From the NCBI RefSeq assembly GCF_016894245.1, contig NZ_CP069792.1:372001-436000 (forward strand): 64,000 nt of DNA. The letters are read 5' to 3'. Position 1 is the first letter of the stretch, and every line of letters starts with the position of its first letter. This DNA comes from Corynebacterium kroppenstedtii (GTDB lineage: Bacteria; Actinomycetota; Actinomycetes; Mycobacteriales; Mycobacteriaceae). Below the pieces are notes generated by a model. That model was not told the origin of the DNA, searched no databases, and saw nothing but the letters and a program-made list of their open reading frames with translations. Shown piece by piece: positions 20,052 to 28,080 of the stretch. The position numbers and the translations under genes were made by a program.

Positions 20052-20067
20052 TAGTACGCATGTTCGA
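20052..20067 (-). promoter_or_regulatory. Candidate LexA box of dnaE2
   Basis: On the minus strand TCGAAC ATGC GTACTA matches the actinobacterial SOS box (TCGAAC-N4-GTTCGA) at 10 of 12 arm positions. It is 11-26 bp before the dnaE2 start, immediately after a GATAAT -10-like element (20067-20072). Binding would block a short-leader transcript. Confidence 0.65.
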
Positions 20068-20278
20068 TTATCGCTAGTGCTATTTGCCACAACTAAGGCA
20101 CTGCCTGGTGGCGCCCCATTTTCCCTCACTGCCCACTCTTCACCCCTCACCCCCTACCTCTTCTACACCCCATAACTATCCGGTCGTAATTTCGTCGTAA
20201 ATCCGTCGCAACATGGCTTGTTACCTCGCCTGTTAGAACCAAATTTTTATATCTCTTCATAAGGAGGCAGAATGAGTC

Positions 20279-20306
20279 TCGACAATTAGACAGCTTGGTC
20301 TATGAT
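20279..20306 (+). promoter_or_regulatory. metQNI promoter with embedded McbR operator
   Basis: TAGAC-AGCTTG-GTCTA at 20287-20302 is a perfect match to the McbR palindrome TAGAC-N6-GTCTA, which represses sulfur and methionine genes in C. glutamicum. It sits between a -35-like TCGACA (20279) and a -10-like TATGAT (20301) with a 16-bp spacer, so bound McbR would occlude the promoter. Expected start of transcription is near 20313. Confidence 0.8.
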
Positions 20307-20312
20307 TTTGGC

Positions 20313-20476
20313 CGTTGGGGTATCGGTTCACATGAGCTCATCTCCACCGTGCGAGCATGGCCAACCTTGTCTGGCCTCACCGCTGTGAACTCCTGGTAGG
20401 GCGCAGCGTTTTCGAGACTCGCACTAACAATTACGCATCATCACGACAACCATATGAATGAAGGGACACAACGGTC
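20313..20476 (+). ncRNA. Candidate structured 5' leader of metQNI (unassigned RNA)
   Basis: The ~160-nt leader can fold. An outer stem GTTCACA/TGTGAAC (20326-20332 with 20384-20390) encloses ATGAG, a GCTC/GAGC hairpin (20336-20339 with 20353-20356) and a GGCCA/TGGCC hairpin (20359-20363 with 20372-20376) beginning with CCAACC. The arrangement recalls a SAM-I/SAM-IV style multi-helix core, but conserved bases of those families (GGCAACC) are not intact. I do not claim a known class. It could be a divergent regulatory RNA or chance pairing. Confidence 0.35.
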
Positions 20477-21367
20477 ATGGTCACATCATTACGGCGTCTC
20501 AGCGCCCTCATCCTGGCATCCGGGCTCACGCTAACCGGCGTCACCGCATGCCATCCGCCGGGAGAAAGCGGAGGCGGATCTAACACCGTGACCATTGGTA
20601 CGACGGATTCGTCGAAAACGGCATGGACAGTTTTCCGTCAAGAAGCTGAGAAGGAAGGCGTTCACTTGGATGTCCAAGATTTCTCGGATTACAACACCCC
20701 GAATACTGCGCTGAGTGAAGGGGTGCTGGATGTGAATTTATTCCAGCACATTAAATTCTTGGCGTCGTATAACGTCGAATCGAATTCGGATCTTGTTCCC
20801 GTCGGATCGACTGAAATTGTTCCGCTTGCTTTGTTCTATAAGGGCCATACCGACGTTAATGATCTTAAAGACGGAGCATCGATCGCTATCCCCAATGACA
20901 GCACTAACCAAGGCCGAGCTATTAACCTTCTCGAGGCACAGCATTTGGTAACGCTGAAGAAAACTGGTCTTTTGAACCCCACCCCAGCGGATATCGATCA
21001 AGCGCAATCGAAGGTCAGTGTAACCCCTGTCGACGCTGCTCAAACGGCTACAGCATGGGGTGAAGGGACGCCCGCCGTCGTGAATAACACATACCTTCTT
21101 CGTGCGGGAATTGACCCAAAAACGGCATTAGCCGCTGATGATCCCAAAGCCGATAATGCAAAGCCATATATCAATGTTCTCGCCACTCGGCCTGAAAAGA
21201 AGAATGACGAAAACATCAAGAAATTGGTGAAAGTCTGGCACAGCGACGCCGTACAAAAGGCCAATGCGGAGGACACAAAGGGTACGTCCGTATCTGTCGA
21301 TCTCCCCGCTAACCAACTAGAGGACATTTTGAAAGACACGGAAAAGAAAACACGGGAGGAATCCTAA
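20477..21367 (+). CDS. metQ: Methionine ABC transporter substrate-binding lipoprotein
   Basis: NlpA/MetQ family lipoprotein capturing D/L-methionine outside the membrane. Signal peptide with lipobox GVTAC (Cys25), then the family opening TVTIGTTDSSK and conserved QHIKFL, ALFYKGH, IPNDSTNQGRA and NNTYLLRAG. 296 residues from ATG 20477. The stop overlaps the metN start by one base (TAATG), so translation is coupled. First gene of metQNI, downstream of a McbR-controlled promoter. Confidence 0.95.
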   Translation: MVTSLRRLSALILASGLTLTGVTACHPPGESGGGSNTVTIGTTDSSKTAWTVFRQEAEKEGVHLDVQDFSDYNTPNTALSEGVLDVNLFQHIKFLASYNVESNSDLVPVGSTEIVPLALFYKGHTDVNDLKDGASIAIPNDSTNQGRAINLLEAQHLVTLKKTGLLNPTPADIDQAQSKVSVTPVDAAQTATAWGEGTPAVVNNTYLLRAGIDPKTALAADDPKADNAKPYINVLATRPEKKNDENIKKLVKVWHSDAVQKANAEDTKGTSVSVDLPANQLEDILKDTEKKTREES

Positions 21368-22509
21368 TGGCATCAATTCCAACGGAGAATTCCGCCCAGT
21401 CAACTTCCACCCAGCCGACTTCCGGCCAACCGGCTTCCGGCAGCTCCGCACTCACTTTTGATGACCGCCCGACGGATCATGGCACCCGCGTGGAGTTCCG
21501 CGATGTCACCAAGACGTTCAAGCAGGGTAAACGGGATACTCACGCACTCAACGGCATTTCTCTCACCGTCGAACCGGGTGAGATTCTTGGCGTTATCGGG
21601 TATTCCGGCGCGGGTAAATCCACGCTGGTTCGCATGATTAACGGTTTGGATCGGCCCACTTCGGGCTCGGTCACGCTGGGCAGCACCACGATCACCGACT
21701 TGCCGGAGCGGAAACTCCGTGGCCTGCGGAAGAACATCGGCATGATCTTCCAGCAATTCAACCTGATGAACTCCCGCACGGCCGCTGCGAATGTGGCCTA
21801 CCCTTTAGCCCTGGCCAAGGTGCCGCGCTCTCAGCGCTCCAAGCGCGTGAAGGAATTGCTCGACTTCGTCGGATTGGGCGATAAGGGCAAAAACTACCCT
21901 GACCAGCTATCAGGCGGGCAGAAGCAGCGTGTGGGCATTGCGCGTTCACTGGCAACCGACCCTTCACTTCTTCTTGCCGACGAGGCAACGTCGGCTCTCG
22001 ACCCGGAAACAACTCAAGATGTTCTGGATTTGCTACATAAGGTGAACCGGGAGCTCGGTATCACCATTGTTGTGATCACTCACGAAATGGAAGTTGTCCG
22101 TTCTATTGCTGACCGCGTTGCCGTTATGGAAAAGGGCAAGATCGTCGAATATGGGCCAGTCCACGAAATTTTCTCTCACCCTCGTAAGGAAGTGACCAAG
22201 CGATTCGTCGCGACTGCTCTTCGTGATACTCCCGAGGGCCGTGAGCGAGATTCTCTGCTCACGGAGGTTGCTGATAATCCGGGTGAGCGACTGATCACGG
22301 TTCGTGTCGACGATGCTCGAGATCTGAGCTCGGCGTTTGCCCTGGCTACTGAGCGCAATGTGACCGTCGGCTTTGTGCATGGAGCTGTGAATAATATCCA
22401 GGAGCATTCGTTTGGACGGCTCACTGTGAAGCTGACCGGGCCAGAGGACGGCGTCAAGGCTGTTGTTGCCCATCTTGCCGAATTAACCGAGTGTGAGGAG
22501 ATCAACTAG
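21367..22509 (+). CDS. metN: Methionine ABC transporter ATPase
   Basis: Cytoplasmic ATPase of the methionine importer, 380 residues. An N-terminal ~40-residue Ser/Thr/Gln/Pro-rich extension precedes the ATPase: Walker [11 protein letters not shown]-loop FQQFNLM, signature [12 protein letters not shown], Walker [12 protein letters not shown] and switch HEME. The last ~80 residues ([15 protein letters not shown] onward) form the NIL domain that binds methionine and feeds back on transport. Preceded by GGGAGGA. Its TAG stop overlaps the GTG of metI by one base. Confidence 0.95.
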   Translation: MASIPTENSAQSTSTQPTSGQPASGSSALTFDDRPTDHGTRVEFRDVTKTFKQGKRDTHALNGISLTVEPGEILGVIGYSGAGKSTLVRMINGLDRPTSGSVTLGSTTITDLPERKLRGLRKNIGMIFQQFNLMNSRTAAANVAYPLALAKVPRSQRSKRVKELLDFVGLGDKGKNYPDQLSGGQKQRVGIARSLATDPSLLLADEATSALDPETTQDVLDLLHKVNRELGITIVVITHEMEVVRSIADRVAVMEKGKIVEYGPVHEIFSHPRKEVTKRFVATALRDTPEGRERDSLLTEVADNPGERLITVRVDDARDLSSAFALATERNVTVGFVHGAVNNIQEHSFGRLTVKLTGPEDGVKAVVAHLAELTECEEIN

Positions 22510-23279
22510 TGGTCAGCATAGCGTTACATACTGCCGACGCCCTGGCTGGCGTGGGCGCATCAATTCACAACACCGTGGCTCACAGCACCGTGGCGCGCGA
22601 TCTTGTTCTGGCGTCGGGAACGACGGACTGGAGCAATCTCAAGCCCACAATGATCACAGCGTTTTGGACGACGCTGTGGATGGTGGGGTGGACGATCCTC
22701 CTGGGTGGCCTGTTCGGCCTGATTATTGGCGTGTTGCTGTATGCGTCGAGGTCGTCTGGCGTGTTGGCCAATAAGCCCTTGTATTGGACGCTGAATATTT
22801 TGGTGAACATTATCCGCCCGATACCGTTCATTATTTTGATTGCGGCGGCCGGCCCTCTGACGAAGGCGGTGATGGGAACAACGATTGGCACGGAGGCGGC
22901 AACATTCGTCATGGTGATTGCTGCGACATTTGCGGTGGCCCGCATTGTGGAGCAGAACCTTGTGAGTGTTGATCCTGGCGTTGTTGAAGCTGCTCGGGCG
23001 ATGGGGGCGTCTCCTCTGAAGATTTTGTGGAGTGTGGTGATCCGCGAGGCTTTGGGCCCGTTGATCTTGGGTTACACGTTCATCTTTATTGCGATTGTCG
23101 ATATGTCCGCGATGGCTGGCTACATCGGCGGTGGCGGTTTGGGTGACTTCGCTATCACTTATGGTTACCGCGCTTTCGACTGGAATGTCACTTTGGTGGC
23201 GACGGTGATCATCATCGTGCTGGTGCAATTCGCCCAGCTGATTGGTAACACGCTTGCACGGCTGGTCATGCGCCGATAG
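22509..23279 (+). CDS. metI: Methionine ABC transporter permease
   Basis: MetI-type integral membrane permease with five to six transmembrane helices and the cytoplasmic EAA loop (VVEAARAMGASPLKILWSVV) that docks to MetN. GTG start at 22509, preceded by GAGGAG inside metN. 256 residues, slightly longer than usual because of an N-terminal amphipathic stretch. Ends ~85 bp before the terminator hairpin lying in the convergent neighbouring gene. Confidence 0.94.
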   Translation: MVSIALHTADALAGVGASIHNTVAHSTVARDLVLASGTTDWSNLKPTMITAFWTTLWMVGWTILLGGLFGLIIGVLLYASRSSGVLANKPLYWTLNILVNIIRPIPFIILIAAAGPLTKAVMGTTIGTEAATFVMVIAATFAVARIVEQNLVSVDPGVVEAARAMGASPLKILWSVVIREALGPLILGYTFIFIAIVDMSAMAGYIGGGGLGDFAITYGYRAFDWNVTLVATVIIIVLVQFAQLIGNTLARLVMRR

Positions 23280-23348
23280 CGCTGGTAGGGCCGTTGACCA
23301 CGGCGGTGCCGGTACCGCTGGTCATGACGGCGGTCGGCGCGAAATCAC

Positions 23349-24464
23349 TTAGCGAGAGGATCTAGACCTGGGTGACATGTTGTGCCACCCAGGTTTTCCG
23401 TCTTTCGGGGGTTTGCCGCACGAGGCCATGACCTTCCCAGCGGACACTTGTTCCAGTTGAACAACCCACGTGTCTCCGCGGGATGTTTCGACGGTTCGCC
23501 ACGCTGTTTGTGAACGCCAGTCGTTCGGGGTGGCGTTTCTCTGTGCTGCTCCGGCCAGGCGATCATGAGTGTCGGCCGCTATTTTTTCTTCTGCTCTTTG
23601 GTGTTCTTGATCTGTCGTTGTTCTGACGACGAGGCTGCCGACGGGAACTGTGTGCGCTCCGAGTTGTTGCGCGACGGCGATTTCGGCAGTCTGTCCTGGC
23701 ACATCCCAGCAGCCACGACCACGCAAACCTGTGAGGTACATGTGTCCTTGTGCACTGGTTTTCACAGCGTCGATGGCCTGACTTGTGGGGATTCGCCCGT
23801 ACGAGTATCCCCAAGGAAGCAAGATCATGGTGGCCGCAAAGCGATGTCCTTTGGAGTGCGATGTCTCCCACACTTCATCCCCGGAGAAGCACGTTTGCAT
23901 CCCCGCTGCGAGGGGCCGTCCTTTAATTGCGCAGCAGCGGTCTCTTTTCCCATGTGTGCAGACAAGCATGATCGGATGGTTGACGCGGTCAACGGGACGG
24001 GCGGGCAGTTCGCTTGTTCCCCATGTGCCGTCGGCGAGCGCTTGGATGTCAAGGTGGAGGAGGTCTTCGACGCCGGAAATGCGTGTAGTAAAGCAGGTTC
24101 CTTGGTCTGTTCTGGCTATGTAGAGTTTTCTTTCGTCGCGGAATTGCCCAGCTTTACCGGGTTTTCGGATGAACTGCATTGATGCGCCATTGTCTTTAAG
24201 GACTTTTTTGAGAGGCGCGGTGAGATCTCCCAAGACATCGTCATCCATAATGTCTCGGCCCCACCCTTTGAGATATTCGACCGCCAAGAAAAGTGTCATG
24301 GGTTTGGCTGTGCCGGGGAGGGCTTCGTGGCCAAAATCTGAGCATCGCATAGATTTCCAGGCCTCGTCACCCTGATGGGCCTCGTCACCCTGATGGGCCT
24401 CATCACCCTGATGGGCTGAACGTGTGCGTTCTACTGCTCTTTCTTGCGTGGCTTTTTCCTCCAT
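23349..24464 (-). CDS. Sucrase/ferredoxin-like family protein
   Basis: About 371 residues with a C-terminal thioredoxin-like ferredoxin domain (Suc_Fer-like family). Visible motifs are CTHGKRDRCC and HSKGHRFAATMILLPWG, the family's Cys and His pattern for a possible [2Fe-2S] cluster. Start chosen at ATG 24464 because AAGGAAGG lies just upstream; longer frames would run into imuB. The N-terminus has three tandem copies of HQGDEA, encoded by an 18-bp DNA repeat (24361-24414). It lies 52 bp downstream of imuB on the same strand, so it may be read with the SOS operon. Function unknown; electron transfer is an inference. Confidence 0.75.
   Translation of the reverse strand: MEEKATQERAVERTRSAHQGDEAHQGDEAHQGDEAWKSMRCSDFGHEALPGTAKPMTLFLAVEYLKGWGRDIMDDDVLGDLTAPLKKVLKDNGASMQFIRKPGKAGQFRDERKLYIARTDQGTCFTTRISGVEDLLHLDIQALADGTWGTSELPARPVDRVNHPIMLVCTHGKRDRCCAIKGRPLAAGMQTCFSGDEVWETSHSKGHRFAATMILLPWGYSYGRIPTSQAIDAVKTSAQGHMYLTGLRGRGCWDVPGQTAEIAVAQQLGAHTVPVGSLVVRTTTDQEHQRAEEKIAADTHDRLAGAAQRNATPNDWRSQTAWRTVETSRGDTWVVQLEQVSAGKVMASCGKPPKDGKPGWHNMSPRSRSSR
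23366..23397 (+). terminator. Terminator of metQNI inside the 3' end of the convergent gene
   Basis: ACCTGGGTG / CACCCAGGT, a 9-bp stem with an 11-base loop, followed by TTTT. It lies within the last codons of the minus-strand sucrase/ferredoxin-like gene, so coding sequence and terminator share the same DNA. Confidence 0.75.
24361..24414. repeat. Three tandem 18-bp repeats in the Suc_Fer-like gene
   Basis: Units GCCTCGTCACCCTGATGG, the same again, then GCCTCATCACCCTGATGG (one mismatch). The period is a multiple of three, so copy-number change would keep the frame and alter the number of HQGDEA peptides. Confidence 0.95.
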
Positions 24465-24516
24465 GTACCCTTCCTTGGTGGTCATAGAGCATGAGGGTAC
24501 CCCCGTGCTGCGCGGT

Positions 24517-26241
24517 TCACCGATATACGCCTTCAATTCGCCATTTCTTTCCCCGGCAGATGAGTAGCAACCCGCTGGGTTGGTTTGTTGTCACTTGTAG
24601 TCGTGCGAAGCGACGTCCTTGTGCCCACCATTGCTCGTCAACGGGCCACGGTCCGGACCATCCTGTGATGTCATAGCGCTGAGTTCCCCATGCCACACAA
24701 GCTGGCTGAGCACTGAGCAGTGAGCGTCCTGTCACGATAATGTCATGGCCGTCTTCGTCGAGAAGAGAGACTCCACTCGCAGGATGTGCAGCACTAGGCC
24801 CACGTTCAACGCGTTTGGTGACTGGGATAGGAGCTGGAAATTGGCCTGGCCACGAATACGTACTGCTCGGGAGATCAGGGGCTGATTCCCCTACGGGAAT
24901 AAGAGCAATGCGGTCCTCAGGGCCACGCCCGCCTTTTAGCACGGGAGTGCATACTCTGTCTGGTCCCAGCATTGTCTGCACCCGAGCCAATGCGGCATGA
25001 GCAGCATGGTCTTCCTTGGCACCCCATAAACCACGCATGGAACTGCTTGTCGTTTCGATGGGGTCAAGGGTGAGTTCGCATACTCCCACGCCAACTGGGG
25101 TTGTGTCGACCTCGATGTTATTGGGCGCCCCGGAGCTATGGGGCGCACCCGCCGATCCATCTTCAGATTCCCCGGCTGTGGCAGCAGCATGTGATACAAA
25201 GCGGTGAAGCCACCCTTCCAGTTGCCACCGCACTCGCTGAGCAATCGCATGTTCTGTGAGCTGGTCAGTGCACCGCCACACTCGTTCCAATTCATGATCC
25301 CCCTCAGGGGTGCGGATAAGTGCCCGTATAGCAACACGCAAACATATTTGCCCTCTATCTGACAGTTGATCATGAAGATCTGCCGCTAAACGACGACCAA
25401 TAAACGCCACCGTATCGGAGCGGAACTCAGGTGAATCACAATGATGCGTAACAGCAAGATCACCGTTGTTTTCTTGGGGAGCTAGCCGCCGTGATGGAGC
25501 GCCACGGGCAATAGACCACCACCACAAGCCCTCGGTGCCAAAACGAGAGGAGACATCTCGTCGCGATAAGGCAGCCCAGTCCCCCATGCGCGTTATACCC
25601 ATTTTCTCTACAGTGTCCACCAGTTCTTGTGGCTGACCTAATGCTCTGTCCTCACACAGTGTCCGTACAGGTAACCTGGCCAAGAAATCTGCATCGTGTC
25701 CCTCCGGAATAGTCATTCCCCGACGAGCAGCAAACACAGCAGTAGGTAATGTTCCTGCAGCTCCTGCAATAACGTCCACTCCCGGTCGAGCGACTGCATC
25801 AAGAACCATGGTGATCGCACGTTCTTCTGAGCCATAATATTTCACCAGCGGTGCAGACTTCACAGCAATGAGCCCGGGACGCAAAAGCTCGATACCAGCA
25901 GAAACGGAATCTACGTCTGCAACAAAGTCTTCAAAATATCTGGCATCACGGTCTTCATCGGCGGGCATGATGTGCATCGCCGGGCATAACGACTGAGCCT
26001 GCCTACGCTTCATGCCACGTCGGACTCCTACATGCCGCGCCTGGCGATCACACACATACACACCATGCTGGTCCACCAAGGCCAGCGGCCCATCTGGAAT
26101 GTCGTTGTCACTGCGCGCAGCATATAGAGGAAAATCTGGAACCCAGAGGACTATTGTTCGTTCATTCACGGACACACTTGACTGATCACAATGAGGATCA
26201 TCTGGACACTGATCTGCGCTAATAGAGTTACCCGATGTCAT
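24517..26241 (-). CDS. imuB: Mutasome protein ImuB (Y-family polymerase-like, inactive)
   Basis: Y-family polymerase relative acting as a hub that links DnaE2 to the beta clamp and ImuA'. 574 residues. The fold is recognisable (WVPDFPLYAA, GVRRGMKRRQAQSLCP, GITRMGDWAAL), but the catalytic acidic residues are missing: the position of the usual DE pair reads AVKSAPLVKYYGS. It should therefore be non-catalytic, as shown for mycobacterial ImuB. The C-terminal third contains an acidic/Ser/Gly linker. Start overlaps imuA' by four bases (ATGA). Confidence 0.93.
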   Translation of the reverse strand: MTSGNSISADQCPDDPHCDQSSVSVNERTIVLWVPDFPLYAARSDNDIPDGPLALVDQHGVYVCDRQARHVGVRRGMKRRQAQSLCPAMHIMPADEDRDARYFEDFVADVDSVSAGIELLRPGLIAVKSAPLVKYYGSEERAITMVLDAVARPGVDVIAGAAGTLPTAVFAARRGMTIPEGHDADFLARLPVRTLCEDRALGQPQELVDTVEKMGITRMGDWAALSRRDVSSRFGTEGLWWWSIARGAPSRRLAPQENNGDLAVTHHCDSPEFRSDTVAFIGRRLAADLHDQLSDRGQICLRVAIRALIRTPEGDHELERVWRCTDQLTEHAIAQRVRWQLEGWLHRFVSHAAATAGESEDGSAGAPHSSGAPNNIEVDTTPVGVGVCELTLDPIETTSSSMRGLWGAKEDHAAHAALARVQTMLGPDRVCTPVLKGGRGPEDRIALIPVGESAPDLPSSTYSWPGQFPAPIPVTKRVERGPSAAHPASGVSLLDEDGHDIIVTGRSLLSAQPACVAWGTQRYDITGWSGPWPVDEQWWAQGRRFARLQVTTNQPSGLLLICRGKKWRIEGVYR

Positions 26242-27110
26242 CCTGTGGCCTCCACTGCGTTTAGATCAAGAGCTTTCACACTCTTACGCCAATGGTGAAG
26301 CTGCGTCGGGCGATGGTGGCGTATCGGCTGGGCGAAAGATCCCACGCCCATATGCCATTGCCCTCGCTGAGGAGGTCGATGCCGATCCTCCACGCACATA
26401 TCCACGCTCATGCCGCGAATGCGCCCGCGTCCACGGCCTAAACCGCGAAGAGCGCTCACGGTGGCGTCGATATGCAAAGAAACACCAGGCCACCGGACAC
26501 CGCACACAAGAAGGGCGCACCGAGACGAGCGCACCCGGCTCATGACCGGCCGCGCCATTGATGGCGGCACATCCGCTTGCCTTTGACCGCAATAAACGAC
26601 GAGATCCATCCCTTCGCACAGCACCCCCAACACACTAAGAGGATCGGGCGCACTGATATCCGCATCGCCAGTAGCGTCAGGACAATCGATCACTGCGATT
26701 AACGATAAATCACCGCCCGCATCTGAGACCGCGGCCCATAAAAGGTCGCTTAATCCGATAACGGCAACGTGTTTTCCCGCAGCGGTCACTTGAGCAATGA
26801 TGTGCACCAGCACAGTTGGGCAATCCGCAATCGAGGTTGCCGCGCCGCGAGGAAGACCACCCAATGATGTCAGCTCCCCCAATGGCCCATGCAGAGGGAG
26901 GACCTGGAGAATCGAACGTTCGAACGATTCTTTTTCCTTAGGATGTGAACGTCGTTCACCAGAATGTGGCAAAGAATCAGATTCTTTGCCGTGAGGATAA
27001 TCTGGTACCGACACCAGATGAGCCATGCGCGAGCGCAAGATTTCCACCTTTTCATCATTCGAAAGTGCAGTAAGGTCCGTAGTTACTGCACGAGCTCCCA
27101 TCTGCGTCAT
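26238..27110 (-). CDS. imuA': Mutasome protein ImuA' (RecA/SulA-like)
   Basis: RecA-fold accessory protein required with ImuB for DnaE2-dependent mutagenesis. 290 residues. It has a central RecA-like region (LTSLGGLPRGAATSIADCP in place of a Walker A, so nucleotide binding is doubtful), LLVCGVRWPGVSL, and a basic C-terminal tail. The stop overlaps imuB (ATGA) and the start overlaps the stop of an upstream 55-codon gene (ATGA), so all three appear translationally coupled. Assigned from the imuB partnership and family resemblance. Confidence 0.88.
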   Translation of the reverse strand: MTQMGARAVTTDLTALSNDEKVEILRSRMAHLVSVPDYPHGKESDSLPHSGERRSHPKEKESFERSILQVLPLHGPLGELTSLGGLPRGAATSIADCPTVLVHIIAQVTAAGKHVAVIGLSDLLWAAVSDAGGDLSLIAVIDCPDATGDADISAPDPLSVLGVLCEGMDLVVYCGQRQADVPPSMARPVMSRVRSSRCALLVCGVRWPGVSLHIDATVSALRGLGRGRGRIRGMSVDMCVEDRHRPPQRGQWHMGVGSFAQPIRHHRPTQLHHWRKSVKALDLNAVEATG

Positions 27111-27274
27111 CTTTGATCAGCCCTCACACATAGGCCAGGATAAAAATGGTTGTTTAGCTGCTCATACATGAGATCACGGGATGATACAAGGAGAGGCAAC
27201 CATCCTATCCACATAGCTCGCAGAGCGGACGATATGCGATTGTTAGAACCTACGTACTCATTAAAATAAGCCAC
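27107..27274 (-). CDS. Small protein (55 aa) coupled to imuA', probable SOS gene
   Basis: An open frame from GTG 27274 to TGA 27107 with AAGAAGGTGG six to twelve bases upstream. Its stop overlaps the imuA' ATG in an ATGA, the same junction used between imuA' and imuB. The product begins MAYFNEYVGSNN and has one short hydrophobic/aromatic stretch (ALRAMWIGWLPLLV, residues ~17-30), then a polar C-terminus with one Cys. It does not match a family I know. The LexA-like box at 27401 lies upstream of this gene rather than directly before imuA', which suggests it is the first gene of the SOS operon. Possible role in damage response or at the membrane is inference. Confidence 0.55.
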   Translation of the reverse strand: MAYFNEYVGSNNRISSALRAMWIGWLPLLVSSRDLMYEQLNNHFYPGLCVRADQR

Positions 27275-27400
27275 TATCGTCCACCTTCTTCTTCACTGAG
27301 CGTTGGCTATACTTCATATTCATGACCCCTTCGAACTCAAGGAGCTATGAACAGTTGTACCTGTACATCCGGACATAAAAATGGAAAACTCGTGGAGTTA

Positions 27401-27416
27401 TCGTACACATGTTCGA
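27401..27416 (-). promoter_or_regulatory. LexA (SOS) box of the imuA'-imuB operon
   Basis: TCGTAC ACAT GTTCGA matches TCGAAC-N4-GTTCGA at 11 of 12 arm positions. On the minus strand a TACGAT -10-like element overlaps it. It lies ~125 bp before the small gene and ~290 bp before imuA'. It also lies upstream of the divergent membrane-protein gene, which may share the control. Confidence 0.75.
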
Positions 27417-27543
27417 TATAAAAAGTCTAGAGCGTCAACGCACGAACTCCTACACGGACCAACGCACAAAGAAACCGCCTGGTTACCCCCTAGACCTCAG
27501 CGCACTGGCCGCCACTGATCACTAAACAACTACTCTGAAACAT

Positions 27544-28008
27544 ATGACTAACGACAACACTCACCGCGACACCAACCGCGAACTATCTGACCCTGAGCTA
27601 ACTGAATCCGAGTACATCACTACGGTTTCGACTCCGAATCTGGTACGAACTATTGCGTCACTTCTCCTCGGCGGTGCTGTGGGCGTCATGGGACTCGCCA
27701 TCGCGCCGCTCCTGAAAGTCATACTGCTCATCGTTCTCGCAGGAGCTGGGCTCCTTTTCATCGCTATTCATCCGTACCGACATGACGTGAGTGCCGCCTA
27801 TATCAATCGATACGGGGAATACCGGACCACTGTCCGACGGCTCATCCCCCTCTTCCCCGACTGGTTAGCCCTCATGATCCTTCCCGTTATCCCCATGCAA
27901 GGAGCGTTCCTGGGCATCATTGCCTTCGTGATAGCCAGTGTCTATAACTATCTCGTGTTCCCCTGGATAGACGGCACTGCGTACACCCAAGAACCAGACA
28001 CCCCGTAA
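27544..28008 (+). CDS. Polytopic membrane protein of unknown function
   Basis: 154 residues with four predicted transmembrane segments: two closely spaced (about residues 35-78, GGAVGVMGLAIAPLLKVILL onward) and two after a basic loop (about 105-140). N- and C-termini are polar. I do not recognise the family. Divergent from the SOS operon, sharing ~270 bp of upstream DNA that contains the LexA-like box. A TATAAA at 27417 lies next to that box, so damage-dependent expression is possible. Convergent with guaA. Confidence 0.7.
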   Translation: MTNDNTHRDTNRELSDPELTESEYITTVSTPNLVRTIASLLLGGAVGVMGLAIAPLLKVILLIVLAGAGLLFIAIHPYRHDVSAAYINRYGEYRTTVRRLIPLFPDWLALMILPVIPMQGAFLGIIAFVIASVYNYLVFPWIDGTAYTQEPDTP

Positions 28009-28044
28009 CCCCCGACTCGGTGCCCCCGCAACCCCCGCAACCAG

Positions 28045-28076
28045 GCGTCGGCCGGGCTCCGCACGCACGCCGACGC
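28045..28076. terminator. Inverted repeat between convergent genes (guaA side)
   Basis: GCGTCGGC and GCCGACGC form a perfect 8-bp stem around a 16-base GC-rich loop, between the membrane-protein stop (28008) and the guaA stop (28081). No T-tract, so any terminator activity is uncertain. Confidence 0.45.
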
Positions 28077-28080
28077 GGTC

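Noticed and set aside
20313..20420. Assignment of the metQNI leader to SAM-IV or SAM-I
   Set aside because: Helix layout is suggestive, but the conserved GGCAACC and other core bases are not present, so only an unassigned structured leader is reported.
27304..27340. Twenty-codon ORF (ATG near 27322, minus) before the 55-codon gene
   Set aside because: It overlaps the ribosome site and start of the better supported frame, and its stop falls inside it; too short to support, though a leader-peptide role cannot be excluded.
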